The position numbers and the translations under genes were made by a program. From Delphinapterus leucas (taxonomy: Eukaryota; Chordata; Mammalia; Artiodactyla; Monodontidae), in NCBI RefSeq assembly GCF_002288925.2, contig NW_022098044.1:10955388-11019387 (forward strand): 64,000 bases of DNA, in the 5' to 3' direction. Below, in pieces: positions 62,403 through 64,000 of this stretch. The stretch's first letter is position 1; the number at the start of each line of letters is the position of its first letter. Under the pieces are notes generated by a model. The model was given only the letters and a program-made list of their open reading frames with translations, had not been told where the DNA came from and searched no databases.

Positions 62403-64000
62403 GAACATACATATTGATAACTACCTTAAATGTAAATGGATTAAATGCTCCAACCAAAAGACATAGACTGGCTGAATGGATACAAAAACAAGACCCATAC
62501 ATATACTGTCTACAAGAGACCCACTTCAGACCTAGCGAGACATACAGACTGAAAATGAGGGGATGGAAAAAGATATTCCATGCAAATAGAAATAGCTGGA
62601 GTAGCAATTCTCATATCAGACAAAATAGACTTAAAAAAAAAGACTATTACAAGAGACAAAGAAGGACACTACATAATGATCAAGGGATCAATCCAAGAAG
62701 AAGATATAATAATTGTAAATATATATGCACCCAACATAGGAGCACCTCAATACATAAGGCAAATGGCTAAGAGCCATAAAAGGGGAAATTGACAGTAACA
62801 TAATAATAGTAGGGGACTTTAACACCCCATTTTCACCAATGGACAGATCATCCAAAATGAAAATAAATAAGGAAACACAAGCTTTAAATGATACATTAAA
62901 CAAGATGGACTTAATTGATATTTATGGGACATTCCATCCAAAAACAGCAGATTACACTTCTCAAATGCTCATGGAACATTCTCCAGGATAGGTCATATCT
63001 TGGGTCACAAATCAAGCCTTGGTAAATTTAAGAAGTATGAAATTGTATCAAGTATCTTTTCCGACCACAACACTATGAGACTAACATCAATTACAGGAAA
63101 AAATCTGTAAAAATTGGGAACACACAGAGGCTAAACAATACACTACTAAATAACCAAGAGATCAATGAAGAAATCAAAGAGGAAATCAAAAAATACCTGG
63201 AAACAAATGACAACGAAAACATGACGATCCAAAACCTATGGGACGCAGCAAAAGCAGTTCTAAGAGGGAAGTTTACAGCAATACAATCCTGCCTCAGGAA
63301 ACAAGAAACATCTCAAATAAAAAACCTAACCTTACACCAAAAGCAATTAGAGAAAGAAGAACAAAAAAACCCCAAAGTTAGCAGAAGGAAAGAAATCATA
63401 AAGATCAGATCAGAAATAAATGAAGGAAATGATAGCAAAAATCAATAAAACTAAAAGCTGGTGCTTTGAAAAGATAAACAAAATTGATAAACCATTAGCC
63501 AGACTCATCAAGAAAAAAAGGGAGAAGACTCAAATCAATAGAATTAGAAATGAAAAAGGAGAAGTAACAACTGACACTGCAGAAATACAAAAGATCATGA
63601 GAGATTACTACAAGCAACTCTATGCCAATAAAATGGACAACCTGGAAGAAATGGACAAATTCTTAGAAAAGCACAACCTTCTGAGACTGAACCAGGAAGA
63701 AATAGAAAATATAAACAGACCAATAACAAGCACTGAAATTGAAACTGTGATTTAAAATCTTCCAACAAACAAAAGCCCAGGGTGAGATGGCTTCACAGGC
63801 AAATTCTATCAAACATTTAGAGAAGACCTAACACCTATCCTTCTCAAACTCTTCCAAAACATAGCAGAGAGAGGAACACTCCCAAACTCATTCTACGAGG
63901 CTACCATCACCCTGATACCAAAACCAGACAAAGATGCCACAAAAAAAGAAAACTACAGGCCAATGTCACTGATGAACATAGATGCAAAAATCCTCAACAA
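62393..64000 (+). pseudogene. L1 ORF2 (endonuclease/reverse transcriptase), partial and broken
   Basis: Begins with the apurinic-like endonuclease (LNVNGLNAP, LQETHF). A frameshift occurs near 62590, where AGVAILISDKIDLKK continues in another frame. Later stops lie near 62990 and 63110. A cleaner stretch at 63420-63755 reads [20 protein letters not shown] and [20 protein letters not shown]. The RT core lies beyond the window. Confidence 0.88.

Larger units (their letters stand above)
60128..64000 (+). mobile_element. L1 with 5'UTR, ORF1 and start of ORF2, cut by the window edge
   Basis: The 5' end GGGTGCCTTCAAGATGGTGG is followed by a 1.3-kb 5'UTR with a T-rich, (TTTC)n section at about 60.5-60.92 kb. 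ORF1 (from 61435) begins MRRQRNTQQMKEQGKNPPDQ, has a stop at 61666 and a G-run frameshift near 61880, and ends at about 62400 with the C-terminal domain (ILKAAREKQQIAYKGIPTRL). ORF2 starts at about 62393: endonuclease motifs TTLNVNGLNAPTKRHRLAEW and YCLQETHF, then VNIYAPN and VGDFNTPF, and on to the RT entry (LIPKPDKDA). Stops and frameshifts make it inactive. Intergenic, antisense to FANCI. Confidence 0.93.

Overview
The window is mammalian, almost certainly cetacean, nuclear DNA. The main evidence is about 28 tRNA-derived SINEs of the CHR type (Cetacea-Hippo-Ruminant), most with clear target-site duplications (TSDs), lying among L1, L2, MIR, DNA-transposon and MaLR LTR fossils. There are no bacterial or viral genes, no CRISPR array and no RNA gene outside repeats.

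One cellular gene dominates: the 5' half of FANCI (Fanconi anaemia group I protein), on the minus strand. A GC-rich promoter and non-coding exon 1 lie near 54.1-54.25 kb and the ATG is in exon 2 (51301-51303). Eighteen coding exons follow down to exon 19 (2288-2356). They join in frame for exactly 1890 coding bases (residues 1-630, against 1328 in human FANCI), all with GT-AG introns and no stops. The ubiquitinated lysine (K523, exon 16) and most of the S/TQ phosphorylation cluster are present; one SQ site is a Gly here. Exon 20 onwards lies to the left of the window.

Layout: 1-2287, intron 19 with L1/MIR fossils. 2357-8281, intron 18, with a YEATS4 processed pseudogene in FANCI's own orientation ending only about 100 bp from exon 19. 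8282-11788, exons 18-15. 11789-20880, intron 14, mostly an old near-full-length L1 with SINEs inserted. 20881-34654, exons 14-4. 34655-45232, intron 3, holding another old L1 split by a piggyBac-type element at a TTAA site, and a younger L1 3' end. 45233-51322, exons 3-2, with an ancient LTR/Tigger/LTR cluster and a SINE-in-SINE nest between them. 54.25-64 kb, intergenic DNA upstream of FANCI, ending in a largely complete L1 that runs off the right edge.

Only FANCI is expected to be expressed as protein. FANCI pairs with FANCD2 in the ID2 clamp that acts at DNA interstrand crosslinks. The most unusual items are the 620-bp piggyBac-like element with a transposase N-terminal remnant, the sense-oriented YEATS4 retrocopy with its own poly(A) signal, the loss of one SQ site in FANCI, and a possible insertion consisting only of a poly(A) tract. 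Comparisons with human proteins are from memory, not from a database search.
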